64,000 bases of DNA from Methylomonas sp. (GTDB taxonomy: Bacteria; Pseudomonadota; Gammaproteobacteria; Methylococcales; Methylomonadaceae), in the NCBI GenBank assembly GCA_002929135.1, contig PESC01000006.1:20781-84780 (forward strand), given 5' to 3'. Below the pieces are notes generated by a model. The model was given only the letters and a program-made list of their open reading frames with translations, was not told the origin of the DNA and ran no database searches. This document shows, in pieces, positions 9,571 to 18,990 of the stretch. The translations under genes and the position numbers were made by a program. Within the stretch, counting starts at the first letter, position 1. Each line of letters starts with the position of its first letter.

Positions 9571-9802
9571 GTCACACGCCAGGATGCGATTGCCCTGTAC
9601 CGGCTCAGGGCAATCGCGCCCTGGCTGCCTGGTCGAAACGCCGATTCAACCGTCAGGTTCTGACGCTGCGGAAGGCACCAGGGATGCAGGCAAAATACCC
9701 GGTGACGCCTGAAAATCAGATGAATCCGGGCGACACAATTCTGTAATACTGCGCACCTAGACTCCGGCCCTATCTCTACAACGACCCCCCAAAGACACCT
9801 CC

Positions 9803-11548
9803 ATGATTGATGACACCCCCGTAATCGATGCGGAACGAATCCTACACGAGACTTACCCTGATTTTCCGATGGGTAAGCAGAATAAACTCGCGACCAAGGC
9901 CTTGAAAAAACTGCTGCATGAGGACGATTTAAACGAATTTATCCTAAAAAACAAGCATTTGCGCGGCTTTGTTTTTCTCGACAAGTTGTTGGGTTATTTC
10001 AACTTCAGTTACCAGGTCAGCAGTCAATCGTTCAACAACATTCCGTCGGAAGGGCGGCTGTTGATTATCGCCAATCATCCGATCGGTACGCTGGACGGTC
10101 TTGCCCTGTTGAAGCTGATCCGCACGGTGCGCCCGGATGTGCGCATCGTTGCCAACCGTGTGCTGTCGCATATGGAGCCGTTGCAGTCGGTTTTCCTGCC
10201 GGTCGATGTGTTGTCGGGTGGCAAACAGCTCAGGGAAAGCTACAAGGCCATGCTGGCGGCGTTGGAAAACGAGGAGGCTGTCATCATTTTTCCGGCGGGC
10301 GAAGTTTCTCGCATCACGCCGAAAGGTGTGCGCGATGGCAAATGGCAATCGGGCTTCATCAAGCTGGCTTTCAGGGCGCACTGCCCCATTTTGCCGGTCA
10401 ACATCAAGGCCAAGAATTCGGCCTTGTTTTACGGTTTGTCGACCATCTACAAGCCGCTCGGTACGCTAATGCTGGTCAAGGAAATGTTCAACAAGAACGG
10501 CCAGGAAATCAGATTCAATGTCGGGGCGCCGATTTCTTTCAGCGTTGTGGAAAATAGTGAGTTGTCGAACAAGCAACTGGCACAGCGCTTTCGCAAACAT
10601 GTGTTGAATCTGGGCAGAAAAGGCAAACCTTTGTTGTTCGATACCTTCGAGACGGTGATCCACCCGGTCGATGCCAAGGCGGTCAAGAAGGGCTTGCTGC
10701 AATCGCGGTTACTCGGCGAGACGCGCGATGGCAAGAAAATTTTTCTGTACCGGTTTCAGGACGATTGTCCGGTGATGCGGGAAATTGCCCGCCTGCGCGA
10801 ACTGACATTCCGGACGGTGGAAGAAGGCACGGGCGCCGCGCTCGACCTCGATCCGTTCGATATGTATTACAGCCATATCGTGCTGTGGGACGACAATGAT
10901 CTGGAAATCGTCGGTGCCTACCGGGTGGGGGAAGGCCCGACCATCATGAAAGAACGCGGTATCGACGGTTTTTACACCAGTACGCTGTTCGATCTGAGCG
11001 GTGCCTTTTCCGCTTATCTGCCGCACAGCATCGAGCTGGGTCGCTCGTTCGTGCAGCCGCGCTACTGGGGCCAGCACAGTCTGGATTATCTGTGGTACGG
11101 CATAGGCGCTTATTTGCGCGAGCAAACCGACATCAAATATCTGTTTGGGCCAGTCAGCCTCAGTAATGCCTATCCACAAACGGCGAAGGAGTTGATTATC
11201 GGCTTTTATCAGCAGCAATTTGGTGATGATCAGCTCACCGCCAAAGCCAAGCAGCCGTTCGAAATTTCCGAACAAGGGCTGGCTTTTGCCCGCGAAACTT
11301 TTAGTAGCGACTACTCGACCAGTTTCAAACTATTGAACAGCGAACTGCGGAAACTGGGCGTCAAGGTGCCCACGCTGTACAAGCAATATGTCGAGCTTTG
11401 TGTCGATCGCGGTTGCCACTTCATCGACTTCAATGTCGATCCGACCTTCAACAATTGTGTCGACAGCCTGATCATGGTCGAACTCGACAAGATTGCGCCG
11501 AAAAAGCGCCAACGCTATATCGAAAATTCATTGACGCAAGTCCATTGA
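9803..11548 (+). CDS. Bifunctional ornithine-lipid acyltransferase, OlsF-like
   Basis: A protein of 581 residues with two acyltransferase regions. The N-terminal half is a PlsC-type lysophospholipid acyltransferase with NHPIGTLDG at residues 91-99 (one residue longer between His and Asp than the textbook NHx4D, as in the NHPxGxLDG branch) and FPAGEVSR near residue 164. The C-terminal half, from about residue 320 (LRELTFRTVEEGTG; IELGRSFVQPRYWG), is a GNAT-like OlsB/haemolysin-type domain. This order matches OlsF proteins, which add the N-linked 3-hydroxy fatty acid to ornithine and then the O-linked one. The product would be a phosphorus-free membrane lipid. Two hydrolase genes follow closely. 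A glycine-lipid or other amino-lipid product remains possible. Confidence 0.7.
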   Translation: MIDDTPVIDAERILHETYPDFPMGKQNKLATKALKKLLHEDDLNEFILKNKHLRGFVFLDKLLGYFNFSYQVSSQSFNNIPSEGRLLIIANHPIGTLDGLALLKLIRTVRPDVRIVANRVLSHMEPLQSVFLPVDVLSGGKQLRESYKAMLAALENEEAVIIFPAGEVSRITPKGVRDGKWQSGFIKLAFRAHCPILPVNIKAKNSALFYGLSTIYKPLGTLMLVKEMFNKNGQEIRFNVGAPISFSVVENSELSNKQLAQRFRKHVLNLGRKGKPLLFDTFETVIHPVDAKAVKKGLLQSRLLGETRDGKKIFLYRFQDDCPVMREIARLRELTFRTVEEGTGAALDLDPFDMYYSHIVLWDDNDLEIVGAYRVGEGPTIMKERGIDGFYTSTLFDLSGAFSAYLPHSIELGRSFVQPRYWGQHSLDYLWYGIGAYLREQTDIKYLFGPVSLSNAYPQTAKELIIGFYQQQFGDDQLTAKAKQPFEISEQGLAFARETFSSDYSTSFKLLNSELRKLGVKVPTLYKQYVELCVDRGCHFIDFNVDPTFNNCVDSLIMVELDKIAPKKRQRYIENSLTQVH

Positions 11549-11575
11549 CATAAAACCCATCGACCCACTCATTCA

Positions 11576-12598
11576 ATGTCGCAAAAGGCATTCGACGAAC
11601 TCGATCATTTGCAGGCCTTGATCGCGCAAGCCGGTCATCGGATCGAGGTCGATATCCTGCTCGATGTGCGCTACCACAACCAGGTATTTCCGGTGCATTG
11701 CATTACGCTGGGTTCGAAGCGAGTCGACGCACCGGTACTGGCCTTTTTTGGTGGCGTGCATGGCCTGGAAAAAATCGGCACCGAGGTGATTCTGGCTTAT
11801 CTGACCACCTTGATCGAGTCGCTGGACTGGGATTACGAGCTGATGACACGGCTGGAACAGTGCCGCCTGGTGTTCGTACCCATCGTCAATCCGGTCGGCG
11901 TTTACCGGGGCACCCGCAGCAACGCTAATGGCGTCGATCTGATGCGTAACGCCCCCGTCGACGGCACCGGTCGATTCAGGCTGTACAGTGGCCACCGGCT
12001 GACGCGGCGCTTGCCCTGGTATCGTGGTGACGAATCGCAAATGGAGGCGGAAGCCGAGGCCTTGTGCCGCGTCGTTCGCCAGCACTTGTTTTCCGCACCG
12101 GTGGCGATGGCCATCGACCTGCATTCCGGTTTCGGCATCCAGGACAGGTTGTGGTTTCCCTACGCATCGAAGCGGGCGCCGTTCCCTCATCTTGCCGAAA
12201 CCTTCGCCTTGAAAGCGTTGTTCGACCGCACTTACCCGCAGCACGTTTACCGCATTGAACCCACCAGCAATGAATATGTCATTCACGGCGACTTGTGGGA
12301 TTACCTGTACGACGAATTCAATCTGAATCGCAGCGATGACCAGTTTTTTTTGCCGTTGACGCTGGAAATGGGGTCCTGGCTGTGGCTGAGGAAAAGCCCG
12401 CTGCATCTTTTTTATCGACATGGCTGGTTTCATCCGCTGCTGCCACACCGGCGGCAACGGATTTTACGCCGCCACCTGATCTTGTTCGATTTCCTCATCC
12501 GCGCCTTGCTGAATCCTGCGGCATGGGCGCGTTCCAGCGCGTCACTCAGAAAAACCCACCACGAACAGGCAATGAGACTTTGGTATGGCCATGACTGA
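11576..12598 (+). CDS. M14-type zinc carboxypeptidase / N-acyl amino-acid deacylase-like protein
   Basis: A protein of 340 residues. The zinc-binding HxxE lies in GGVHGLEKIG (His62, Glu65), the third ligand probably is the His in AIDLHSGFG near residue 182, and a catalytic Glu is likely in LTLEMGS near residue 263. This fits the M14 metallopeptidase fold, which includes succinylglutamate desuccinylase and aspartoacylase. There is no signal peptide, so it is probably cytoplasmic. It starts 27 nt after the OlsF-like gene and overlaps the next gene by 14 nt, so the three are likely co-transcribed. Cleavage of an N-acyl amino acid, for instance lyso-ornithine lipid, is an attractive inference from context, not shown by the sequence. 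Confidence 0.7.
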   Translation: MSQKAFDELDHLQALIAQAGHRIEVDILLDVRYHNQVFPVHCITLGSKRVDAPVLAFFGGVHGLEKIGTEVILAYLTTLIESLDWDYELMTRLEQCRLVFVPIVNPVGVYRGTRSNANGVDLMRNAPVDGTGRFRLYSGHRLTRRLPWYRGDESQMEAEAEALCRVVRQHLFSAPVAMAIDLHSGFGIQDRLWFPYASKRAPFPHLAETFALKALFDRTYPQHVYRIEPTSNEYVIHGDLWDYLYDEFNLNRSDDQFFLPLTLEMGSWLWLRKSPLHLFYRHGWFHPLLPHRRQRILRRHLILFDFLIRALLNPAAWARSSASLRKTHHEQAMRLWYGHD

Positions 12599-13364
12599 TA
12601 CTCACCCGAAAAATTGGCTGCTTCTGCGCGGCCTGGGCCGACAATCTGCGCATTGGGGTCAATTTCCCGAGCTGTTGGCGCAGGCTTTTGCGCCCGCTTC
12701 GGTTCACACCATCGATTTGCCGGGCACCGGTATCTATCATCGTGAGACCAGTCCCAAAACCATTCCCGGCATCATGACGAAAACTAGGGCACGCGCCCTG
12801 GAAAAAGGCCTGCTATCCCAGCCGACCTGGCTGATAGGGTTTTCTTTGGGGGGTATGGTGGCTTGGGAGTGGCTGCATCGGCAGCCTGATGATATTGCCG
12901 GTGTTGTTTTAATCAACACCAGCCTGGCCAGTATCAGCCCGTTTTATAAGCGCTTGTGCTGGCAGAATTACCCGGATGTGCTGCGCATTTTGTTACAAGG
13001 CAATGTATTGCAACGCGAAACCGAGCTGTTGAAACTGGTTTCGAATCTGCATCGTCATTCCGAAACCGTGGCGCAGGAGTGGACATCGATCCAGATAGCC
13101 CGGCCCATGAGCTTGCAAAATGCCTTGCACCAGATGATGGCAGCCGCCCGATACCGGCCCGAACTGGCTGCGCCAACCTTGCCGGTTCTGCTGTTGGCTA
13201 GCCGGGAAGATCGATTGGTATCCAGCGAATGCTCGACGAAAATTGCCGAACAGTTGAATTTGCCACTCATGCAACACCCATCGGCAGGCCACGATTTGAC
13301 GCTGGATGACAGCCCATGGGTATTGACGAGCGTGAAGCAGTGGCTTAATACAAGGCCTTACTGA
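12585..13364 (+). CDS. Alpha/beta hydrolase
   Basis: A protein of 259 residues. The nucleophile elbow GFSLGGMVAWEW lies near residue 86, an acidic residue is likely in REDRLVSSE near 207, and the catalytic His is in SAGHDLTLDD near 233. Start choices are 12585 or 12591, and both overlap the preceding M14-type gene, which implies translational coupling. The sequence resembles BioH/MhpC-type carboxylester hydrolases. As third gene behind an OlsF-like acyltransferase it may act on an ester-linked acyl group, but this is inference. Its 3' end overlaps the convergent hns-like gene by 7 nt. Confidence 0.75.
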   Translation: MAMTDTHPKNWLLLRGLGRQSAHWGQFPELLAQAFAPASVHTIDLPGTGIYHRETSPKTIPGIMTKTRARALEKGLLSQPTWLIGFSLGGMVAWEWLHRQPDDIAGVVLINTSLASISPFYKRLCWQNYPDVLRILLQGNVLQRETELLKLVSNLHRHSETVAQEWTSIQIARPMSLQNALHQMMAAARYRPELAAPTLPVLLLASREDRLVSSECSTKIAEQLNLPLMQHPSAGHDLTLDDSPWVLTSVKQWLNTRPY

Positions 13365-13678
13365 ATTTCAAAGTCAGCCTTGGTTTTGCCCGCCGCCAGC
13401 AAATCACGCATCCACCGGGGCGCCAGGCCTCTGCCCGTCCAGATTTGTGATGGATCATTCGGGTTACGGTATTTCGCCGACACTTTCCCTTGCCTGCGTT
13501 CAACCGTCTTTTTGTCAGTATCGATGATTTCAATGGTTACACCAATCGATGCAGCCAGTTCCTTGATTTGCGCAATCACTTCCTTGCGCTTGCCCGTTTG
13601 TTTTTCCTTCAGTGCTCTTTCAGCGCTTTCAATGAGCGATTGAATTTCATTTTCCGAAAGATTGGTAAAGTCAGTCAT
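13358..13678 (-). CDS. H-NS family nucleoid-associated protein
   Basis: A protein of 106 residues. An N-terminal coiled-coil region (about 5-50, with Lys/Glu repeats) serves oligomerisation. The C-terminal DNA-binding motif contains KYRNPNDPSQIWTGRG, the TWTGRGR-type AT-hook-like loop of H-NS/BpH3 proteins, here with IWTGRG. It would bind AT-rich DNA and silence genes. The adjacent DUF2914 gene is visibly more AT-rich than its neighbours. The start at 13678 is followed by good coding sequence and preceded by GAGGAAAAAC. Confidence 0.9.
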   Translation of the reverse strand: MTDFTNLSENEIQSLIESAERALKEKQTGKRKEVIAQIKELAASIGVTIEIIDTDKKTVERRQGKVSAKYRNPNDPSQIWTGRGLAPRWMRDLLAAGKTKADFEIQ

Positions 13679-13731
13679 GTTTTTCCTCGTAGTTTAAAAA
13701 AGCGGCGCGATTATATCATTTGAAAAAGGTA

Positions 13732-14406
13732 TTACTGTGAATCAATATAAAAATTCACTTCGCTGAGCAGTTTACCTTCTTTATCAACTAATACAACCTT
13801 CCATTGCCCAATATCTTTGATGGTAAAAACACGGCTCGATACCAATTTTCTCCGTCCTTTCTTGACATCAAACGGTTGTTTTTGAATAAGCCGACCTTCC
13901 TTCAGCCAATGATGAGAAAGTATTTTGTCTTTTGAATTCTTTGGTTCGCTGAAATAAAACAATTCTGTCTTGTCGGCTTGGGTAAGGCTGACAGGCGAAT
14001 CAACCGGCAATCCTGGCTCACCGCTTACCGGTGCCTTGCCCAATGCAGCCCGAATCACCCGTTTGTCAAAAATGACGGCGGATAAGGTTTTTTGTTTATA
14101 CGATACTGTGGCCACAGTATCGACAGCCTTGACACCCGCTTTTGCTTGTCCGGTATCATGGGTAACGGGCGCTGCAATATTTTGTGAATCGGATTGAACC
14201 TGCTCGGAGACCGGGTTGTCGGATGGCGCCAATTCATCGGTAAAAAGCCATTTACCCATAAAAAACAGGATAATTAAAACAAGTGCCAGCGCACAGACTA
14301 TGCGCTGAGTATGCCAAACCGTGATCATCTTGGGGTCGATCAATGCTTTTCGGCGCCGATTTTCGCTACCGTAGTTGACTTTAACGACCAATCTGTTTTC
14401 CGACAT
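13732..14406 (-). CDS. DUF2914 domain protein with one membrane helix
   Basis: A protein of 224 residues. It has a basic cytoplasmic N-terminus, one transmembrane helix near residues 36-53 (IVCALALVLIILFFMG), a low-complexity linker, and a C-terminal DUF2914 domain (about 120-222) with the HHWLKEGRLIQKQPFDVKKG and GQWKVVLVDKEGKLLSEV elements. The family is found in envelope proteins of unknown function. The gene has lower GC than its surroundings and lies beside an H-NS gene, which may indicate acquisition or silencing. It precedes sucA divergently; the 145-nt gap shows no obvious element. Confidence 0.75.
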   Translation of the reverse strand: MSENRLVVKVNYGSENRRRKALIDPKMITVWHTQRIVCALALVLIILFFMGKWLFTDELAPSDNPVSEQVQSDSQNIAAPVTHDTGQAKAGVKAVDTVATVSYKQKTLSAVIFDKRVIRAALGKAPVSGEPGLPVDSPVSLTQADKTELFYFSEPKNSKDKILSHHWLKEGRLIQKQPFDVKKGRRKLVSSRVFTIKDIGQWKVVLVDKEGKLLSEVNFYIDSQ

Positions 14407-14551
14407 GAGTTCTCTCTGGATAATAAATCTGCCCGAATGCCGGATGACATCAACGGGGCATCTTGGTGTTGCCTGTATTTTTTGCCTTGGTAATATACCA
14501 TCTTGCTTCTACCCTACTAGCCACCACTTTTATTAGGAACCAGGACGTCGC

Positions 14552-17392
14552 ATGAGCACGCTGTTAGAGCAGTTTCAAGACACTTCGGCACTATACGGTG
14601 GAAACGCCAGCTATATTGAGTTTCTCTACGAACAGTATCTACAAGATCCGAATCGGGTCATAGCCGAATGGCGACAGCGATTCGACGAGGTTCACACTGG
14701 CGCCACCGACGACACACCGCACAGCGTCATTATCGAGCGCTTCGAGAAACTCGCCATTGCAGAACCCGGCAAGCTGGCGAAAATGCAGGGGTTTACCGAA
14801 CAAAGCATCAAGAAGCAATCGGCTGTCGCCCGGCTCATTAACCATTACCGGGTAAAAGGCCATCAAATAGCCGACAACAATCCGCTCGGTCAAAAAAGGG
14901 TCATCCCTGACGACCTGCAACCTATCTATTACGGCCTGACCGAGGCCGACATGAATACCGTCTTCGATACCGGCGGCTTGTGCGGCACCGACCGTCTGCC
15001 CCTAAAAGACATCCTGCAAACCCTGCGTGAAATCTACTGTGGCAGCATAGGCAGCGAATTCATGCACATCGTCGATGCCGAGGCCAAAAGCTGGATACGC
15101 CACAAGCTCGAAGGTGCCAAACCCGATTACGCCAGTCATGCCGAAAAGCGATTATGGCTGCTCAAACTGCTGACGGCAGCCGAAGGACTGGAGAAGTACC
15201 TGCACCGCAAATACGTTGGCCAGAAGCGTTTTTCGCTGGAAGGCGGCGAATCGCTGATACCCATACTCGATGAACTGATACAGCGCGCCGGTGAGTACAA
15301 AGTCAGCGAAATGGTCATCGGCATGGCGCATCGCGGCCGCTTGAACGTACTGGTCAACATTCTGGGCAAAAGCCCGGCCGCGTTGTTTGGCGAATTCGAA
15401 GGCACTCACACATCCGCTCCGGGCGCATTGACCGGCGACGTCAAATACCACATGGGCTTTTCGTCGAACATTGCCACACCGGGCGGCCCGATTCATCTGA
15501 CGCTGGCATTCAACCCGTCGCACCTCGAAATCATCAACCCCGTGGTCGAAGGCTCGGTCAAGGCAAGGCAGGACAGACGGGGCATAGCCGGTGTCAATGC
15601 CATCGTGCCGGTTCTGATTCACGGCGATGCCGCCTTTGCCGGCCAGGGCATCATCATGGAAACCCTGAACATGTCGGAAACCCGGGCGTTTCATACCGGC
15701 GGAACGATACACATCGTCATCAACAACCAGATTGGCTTCACCACCAGCAACCCGTTCGATGCGCGCTCCACGCTGTACTGCACCGATGTTGCCAACATGA
15801 TTCAGGCGCCGGTGTTCCACGTCAATGGCGACGACCCGGAAGCCGTCACCTTCATCACCCAGTTGGCACTGGAATACCGCATGGCATTCAACAAGGATGT
15901 CGTCATCGACCTGATCTGCTACCGCAGGCTAGGCCACAACGAAGCCGACGAACCGGCGGCCACCCAGCCCATGATGTACAAGGCCATACGCAACTTGATG
16001 CCGACGCGCCAACTCTACGCGCAGAAACTGATCGCCGAGGGCGTCATCAGCGAAGAAGCCGTCAACGCCATCGAGCAGGACTATTACCAACGGCTGGGTG
16101 CCGGTGAAGTCGTATCAAGACCCATCATCGAGAACAAGAACTACTCCTACTCGGCGCGCTGGGAAAAGTATTTGCACAAGGAATGGAACCAGCCTACCGA
16201 TACCACGGCATCGTTTGAAACCATCCGGTTCTGCAACCAGCGCCTGCAAGCCTTGCCCGACGGTTTCGAGCTGCATCCGCGCGTCGCCAAGGTCATGGAA
16301 GACCGTAACAAAATGGCGGCAGGCGACCTGTCGATGGACTGGGGGTTTGCCGAAATCATGGCTTACGCCACGCTGCTGGTCGAAGGCTACGACATCCGCC
16401 TGACCGGACAAGACGTCGGTCGGGGTACCTTCTCGCACCGTCACGCCATACTGCTGAATCAGATCAATGGCGACAATTACATACCGCTGAAGCATCTCAG
16501 CGAAAATCAAGGTCGTCCGCAGATTTTCAACTCCTTGCTGTCGGAAGCCGGTGTGCTGGGCTTCGAATACGGCTACAGCTCGACCGTTCCTGACAAACTG
16601 GTGATCTGGGAAGCCCAATTCGGCGACTTCGCCAACGGCGCTCAGGTCGTCATCGACCAGTTCATCAGCTCGGGTGAAACCAAATGGGGCAAGCTCAGCG
16701 GCCTGGTGATGCTGTTGCCGCATGGCTTCGAAGGCCAGGGGCCGGAACACTCCTCGGCGCGGCTCGAACGTTATTTGCAGCTCTGCGCCGATCACAACAT
16801 CCAGGTGTGCTACCCCACCACACCGGCGCAGATTTTCCATTTGCTGCGTCGGCAACTGCTGCGTGAATACCGCAAACCCCTGATCGTCATGAGTCCGAAA
16901 AGCCTGTTGCGCCACAAACTGGCGGTTTCGACGCTGGAGGAACTAACCAGCGGTGGCTTCCAGACCGTCATCGGCGAAATCGACGACATCGATCCTTTCC
17001 ACGTCACCCGTCTGGTACTGTGCAGTGGCAAGGTCTATTACGACCTGCTGGAAACCCGGCGGCAAGACGACCTCAAACACGTCGCCATCATCCGCGTCGA
17101 ACAGCTTTACCCGTTTCCCAATGACGCCTTCAAATGCGAGATCGACAAGTATCCCAATCTGGAACTCGCGGTCTGGTGCCAGGAAGAACCCAAGAATCAG
17201 GGCGCCTGGTACCAAAGCAAGCATCATTTTCATGACATCATTGCCGACAGGATACCCATACTGTACGCCGGTCGGGTGCCATCAGCCGCACCGGCGGTTG
17301 GCAGTTACAAAACCCATTTAAGCGAACAAAAGCATGTCGTTCACACCGCACTCTACGGCCATAAAACGCAAGGAAACCAACATGAGTTTTGA
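14552..17392 (+). CDS. sucA: 2-Oxoglutarate dehydrogenase E1 component (SucA)
   Basis: A protein of 946 residues, close to the usual 930-950. The N-terminal peptide [16 protein letters not shown] is the E2-binding segment. [14 protein letters not shown] near residue 258 and the thiamine diphosphate region ([21 protein letters not shown]) follow, and the C-terminal transketolase-like domain contains [14 protein letters not shown]. It decarboxylates 2-oxoglutarate and passes succinyl to the lipoyl group of SucB. Its 3' end overlaps sucB by 11 nt. The TCA cycle of methanotrophs was long thought to lack this step, so the intact pair is useful evidence of a complete oxidative branch. E3 (lpd) is not in the window. 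Confidence 0.97.
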   Translation: MSTLLEQFQDTSALYGGNASYIEFLYEQYLQDPNRVIAEWRQRFDEVHTGATDDTPHSVIIERFEKLAIAEPGKLAKMQGFTEQSIKKQSAVARLINHYRVKGHQIADNNPLGQKRVIPDDLQPIYYGLTEADMNTVFDTGGLCGTDRLPLKDILQTLREIYCGSIGSEFMHIVDAEAKSWIRHKLEGAKPDYASHAEKRLWLLKLLTAAEGLEKYLHRKYVGQKRFSLEGGESLIPILDELIQRAGEYKVSEMVIGMAHRGRLNVLVNILGKSPAALFGEFEGTHTSAPGALTGDVKYHMGFSSNIATPGGPIHLTLAFNPSHLEIINPVVEGSVKARQDRRGIAGVNAIVPVLIHGDAAFAGQGIIMETLNMSETRAFHTGGTIHIVINNQIGFTTSNPFDARSTLYCTDVANMIQAPVFHVNGDDPEAVTFITQLALEYRMAFNKDVVIDLICYRRLGHNEADEPAATQPMMYKAIRNLMPTRQLYAQKLIAEGVISEEAVNAIEQDYYQRLGAGEVVSRPIIENKNYSYSARWEKYLHKEWNQPTDTTASFETIRFCNQRLQALPDGFELHPRVAKVMEDRNKMAAGDLSMDWGFAEIMAYATLLVEGYDIRLTGQDVGRGTFSHRHAILLNQINGDNYIPLKHLSENQGRPQIFNSLLSEAGVLGFEYGYSSTVPDKLVIWEAQFGDFANGAQVVIDQFISSGETKWGKLSGLVMLLPHGFEGQGPEHSSARLERYLQLCADHNIQVCYPTTPAQIFHLLRRQLLREYRKPLIVMSPKSLLRHKLAVSTLEELTSGGFQTVIGEIDDIDPFHVTRLVLCSGKVYYDLLETRRQDDLKHVAIIRVEQLYPFPNDAFKCEIDKYPNLELAVWCQEEPKNQGAWYQSKHHFHDIIADRIPILYAGRVPSAAPAVGSYKTHLSEQKHVVHTALYGHKTQGNQHEF

Positions 17393-18593
17393 CATTCTGA
17401 CCCCCAGCCTGCCCGAATCCGTCAGCGACGCAACCCTGGTCAAGTGGCATAAACAGCCCGGCGAGCGCGTCAATGCTGGCGACAATCTGGCCGACCTTGA
17501 AACCGACAAGGTCATACTGGAGGTTCCTGCCCCCACCAACGGCATACTGCACAGCGTCGTGCGTAGCGAGGGCGACATCGTAAAAAGCGGCGAACTGCTA
17601 GGGCATTTCGAGGCCATCGCTCATGGCGGCGTCGTACCGCAAACACAATCGACTGAGCCAACGCCAATCGGTGCCCCCCTCAGCCCGTCGGTTCGCAAAC
17701 TGGTGGCCGAAACCCAGATAGACCCTGCTCACATCGCCGGTACCGGCAAGCATGGCCGCGTCACCAAAACCGATGTACTGGGCTTCATCCATCAACAGGA
17801 ACAACAACACGCCACCCCGGCACCGGCACTGGAAAAACCACGGCCCGATGACAGCAGTCACTCGCCGCTGTCGGCCACCGCCATCGCCAGTCTGCGACCG
17901 GAGCAGCGGGTACCGATGACACGGCTGCGCGCCAAAGTCGCCGAACGCTTGCTGCAAGCCCAGCAGAATGCCGCCATGCTGACGACGTTCAACGAAGTCA
18001 ACCTGAAAGCGGTGATCGATCTGAGAAACCAATATAAAGACCGCTTCGAGAAGAAACACAGCGTCAAACTGGGCTTCATGTCGTTTTTCGTCAAAGCCTC
18101 GATCGAAGCCCTGAAACGCTTTCCCGCAGTCAACGCATCGATCGACGGCAGCGACATCATCTATCACGGCTATTACGACATCGGCATCGCCGTCACCACC
18201 CCGCGCGGCCTGATCGTGCCCATACTGCGCGATGCCGATCAGCTCGATTTTGCCGGTATCGAAAAAGGCATACACGATTTCGGCGAAAAAGCCCGCAACG
18301 GTTCGATCAGCGTCGAAGACCTCAGTGGCGGCACCTTCACCATCACCAATGGCGGCATTTTTGGCTCCATGCTGTCCACGCCGATACTCAACCCGCCGCA
18401 ATGCGCCATCCTCGGCATGCACGCCATCAAAGAACGTCCTGTCGTCGAAAACGGCGAAATCGTCATCAGACCCATCATGTACGTCGCCCTGTCGTACGAT
18501 CACCGTCTGGTCGACGGCAAGGAAGCCGTGCAATTCCTGGGTATCATCAAGGAAAGCCTGGAAGCGCCCGCCCATCTGCTGCTGAATATCTGA
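17382..18593 (+). CDS. sucB: Dihydrolipoyl succinyltransferase, E2 of 2-oxoglutarate dehydrogenase (SucB)
   Basis: A protein of 403 residues from the ATG at 17382 behind AAGGAAACC, overlapping sucA. The lipoyl domain occupies 1-75 with the lipoyl-lysine in [10 protein letters not shown] (Lys43), the peripheral subunit-binding domain spans about 102-138 ([14 protein letters not shown]), and the C-terminal catalytic domain ends with SYDHRLVDG (His374, Asp378). All catalytic features are present. A diverged palindrome lies 18 nt after the stop and probably ends transcription. Confidence 0.97.
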   Translation: MSFDILTPSLPESVSDATLVKWHKQPGERVNAGDNLADLETDKVILEVPAPTNGILHSVVRSEGDIVKSGELLGHFEAIAHGGVVPQTQSTEPTPIGAPLSPSVRKLVAETQIDPAHIAGTGKHGRVTKTDVLGFIHQQEQQHATPAPALEKPRPDDSSHSPLSATAIASLRPEQRVPMTRLRAKVAERLLQAQQNAAMLTTFNEVNLKAVIDLRNQYKDRFEKKHSVKLGFMSFFVKASIEALKRFPAVNASIDGSDIIYHGYYDIGIAVTTPRGLIVPILRDADQLDFAGIEKGIHDFGEKARNGSISVEDLSGGTFTITNGGIFGSMLSTPILNPPQCAILGMHAIKERPVVENGEIVIRPIMYVALSYDHRLVDGKEAVQFLGIIKESLEAPAHLLLNI

Positions 18594-18611
18594 TCGCCCC
18601 GCCCCTCTTGT

Positions 18612-18643
18612 CCTCGCTCCCACAGCCTTCCGTGGGAACGAGG
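18612..18643. repeat. Dispersed palindrome, family A, behind sucB
   Basis: The arms CCTCGCTCCCAC and GTGGGAACGAGG pair around an AGCCTTCC centre with one C/A mismatch. It lies 18 nt downstream of the sucB stop and could fold in the mRNA, but it is not followed by a run of T. Confidence 0.7.
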
Positions 18644-18681
18644 GCATCAATACACCCCATCACAAGCCAGCGTCCACACAC

Positions 18682-18698
18682 TGCACCAGCACTGTGCA
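18682..18698. promoter_or_regulatory. Candidate NtrC binding site
   Basis: TGCACC, 5 nt, TGTGCA: an interrupted palindrome with one mismatch to the NtrC consensus TGCACC-N5-GGTGCA. It is centred about 150 nt upstream of the sigma-54 promoter at 18829, the usual enhancer distance. NtrC itself is not encoded in the window. Confidence 0.55.
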
Positions 18699-18828
18699 AT
18701 CGACCGGGTTTGTTGGCTCAATGAAGTGCATCCGCACCCATCCAATTCACACGCATATGCTGAGATGCCACGCTGAACATAACGGTAAAGCATTGATAGT
18801 ATTTATAAAAAATCAATAAAACTCAAAC

Positions 18829-18844
18829 TGGCATCTTAGTTGCT
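18829..18844 (+). promoter_or_regulatory. Sigma-54 promoter of the nitrate transport operon
   Basis: TGGCAT-CTTAG-TTGCT matches the -24/-12 consensus TGGCAC-N5-TTGCW at all positions except one. The GG and GC doublets are correctly spaced. Transcription should start near 18855, directly before the first leader hairpin, giving a leader of about 135 nt to the ATG at 18991. Confidence 0.8.
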
Positions 18845-18858
18845 AATAGATAATCAGT

Positions 18859-18918
18859 ACTCCATCGCAGGAGTCTGAATCGTTGCTCAGCGTTGAGCAA
18901 ACCAGACAAAGGCGTCTG
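18859..18918 (+). ncRNA. ANTAR-type leader RNA: three tandem hexaloop hairpins
   Basis: Three short hairpins each carry a six-base loop with A at position 1 and G at position 4, the known recognition rule for ANTAR-domain antiterminators such as NasR/NasT. Hairpin 1 is 18859-18874 (ACTCC, loop ATCGCA, GGAGT). Hairpin 2 is 18883-18900 (TTGCTC, loop AGCGTT, GAGCAA). Hairpin 3 is 18903-18918 (CAGAC, loop AAAGGC, GTCTG). The 3' arm of hairpin 3 is also part of the 5' arm of the terminator that follows, so the two structures exclude each other. This predicts nitrate-dependent antitermination. No ANTAR protein is encoded in the window. Confidence 0.75.
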
Positions 18919-18959
18919 TCGTGCATTGCATCGGGCAATGGCACGCAGACGCCTTTTTT
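18911..18959 (+). terminator. Intrinsic terminator in the nitrate operon leader
   Basis: The outer stem GGCGTCTG / CAGACGCC continues into CGTGC / GCACG and ATTGC / GCAAT, and is followed by TTTTTT. It ends 32 nt before the start codon at 18991, so it would stop transcription unless hairpin 3 of the leader forms. Confidence 0.85.
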
Positions 18960-18990
18960 ATTTTCCGCCGTTTTTTGTTTGGGACGTGTC

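Noticed and set aside
13732..14406. DUF2914 gene as part of an H-NS-silenced horizontally acquired island
   Set aside because: Only one gene is AT-rich and its neighbours are core genes; no mobility gene or repeat borders it.
18883..18990. N-terminal extension of the nitrate binding protein from an upstream start
   Set aside because: It would be translated through the leader hairpins and terminator, and it hides the signal peptide that begins at 18991.
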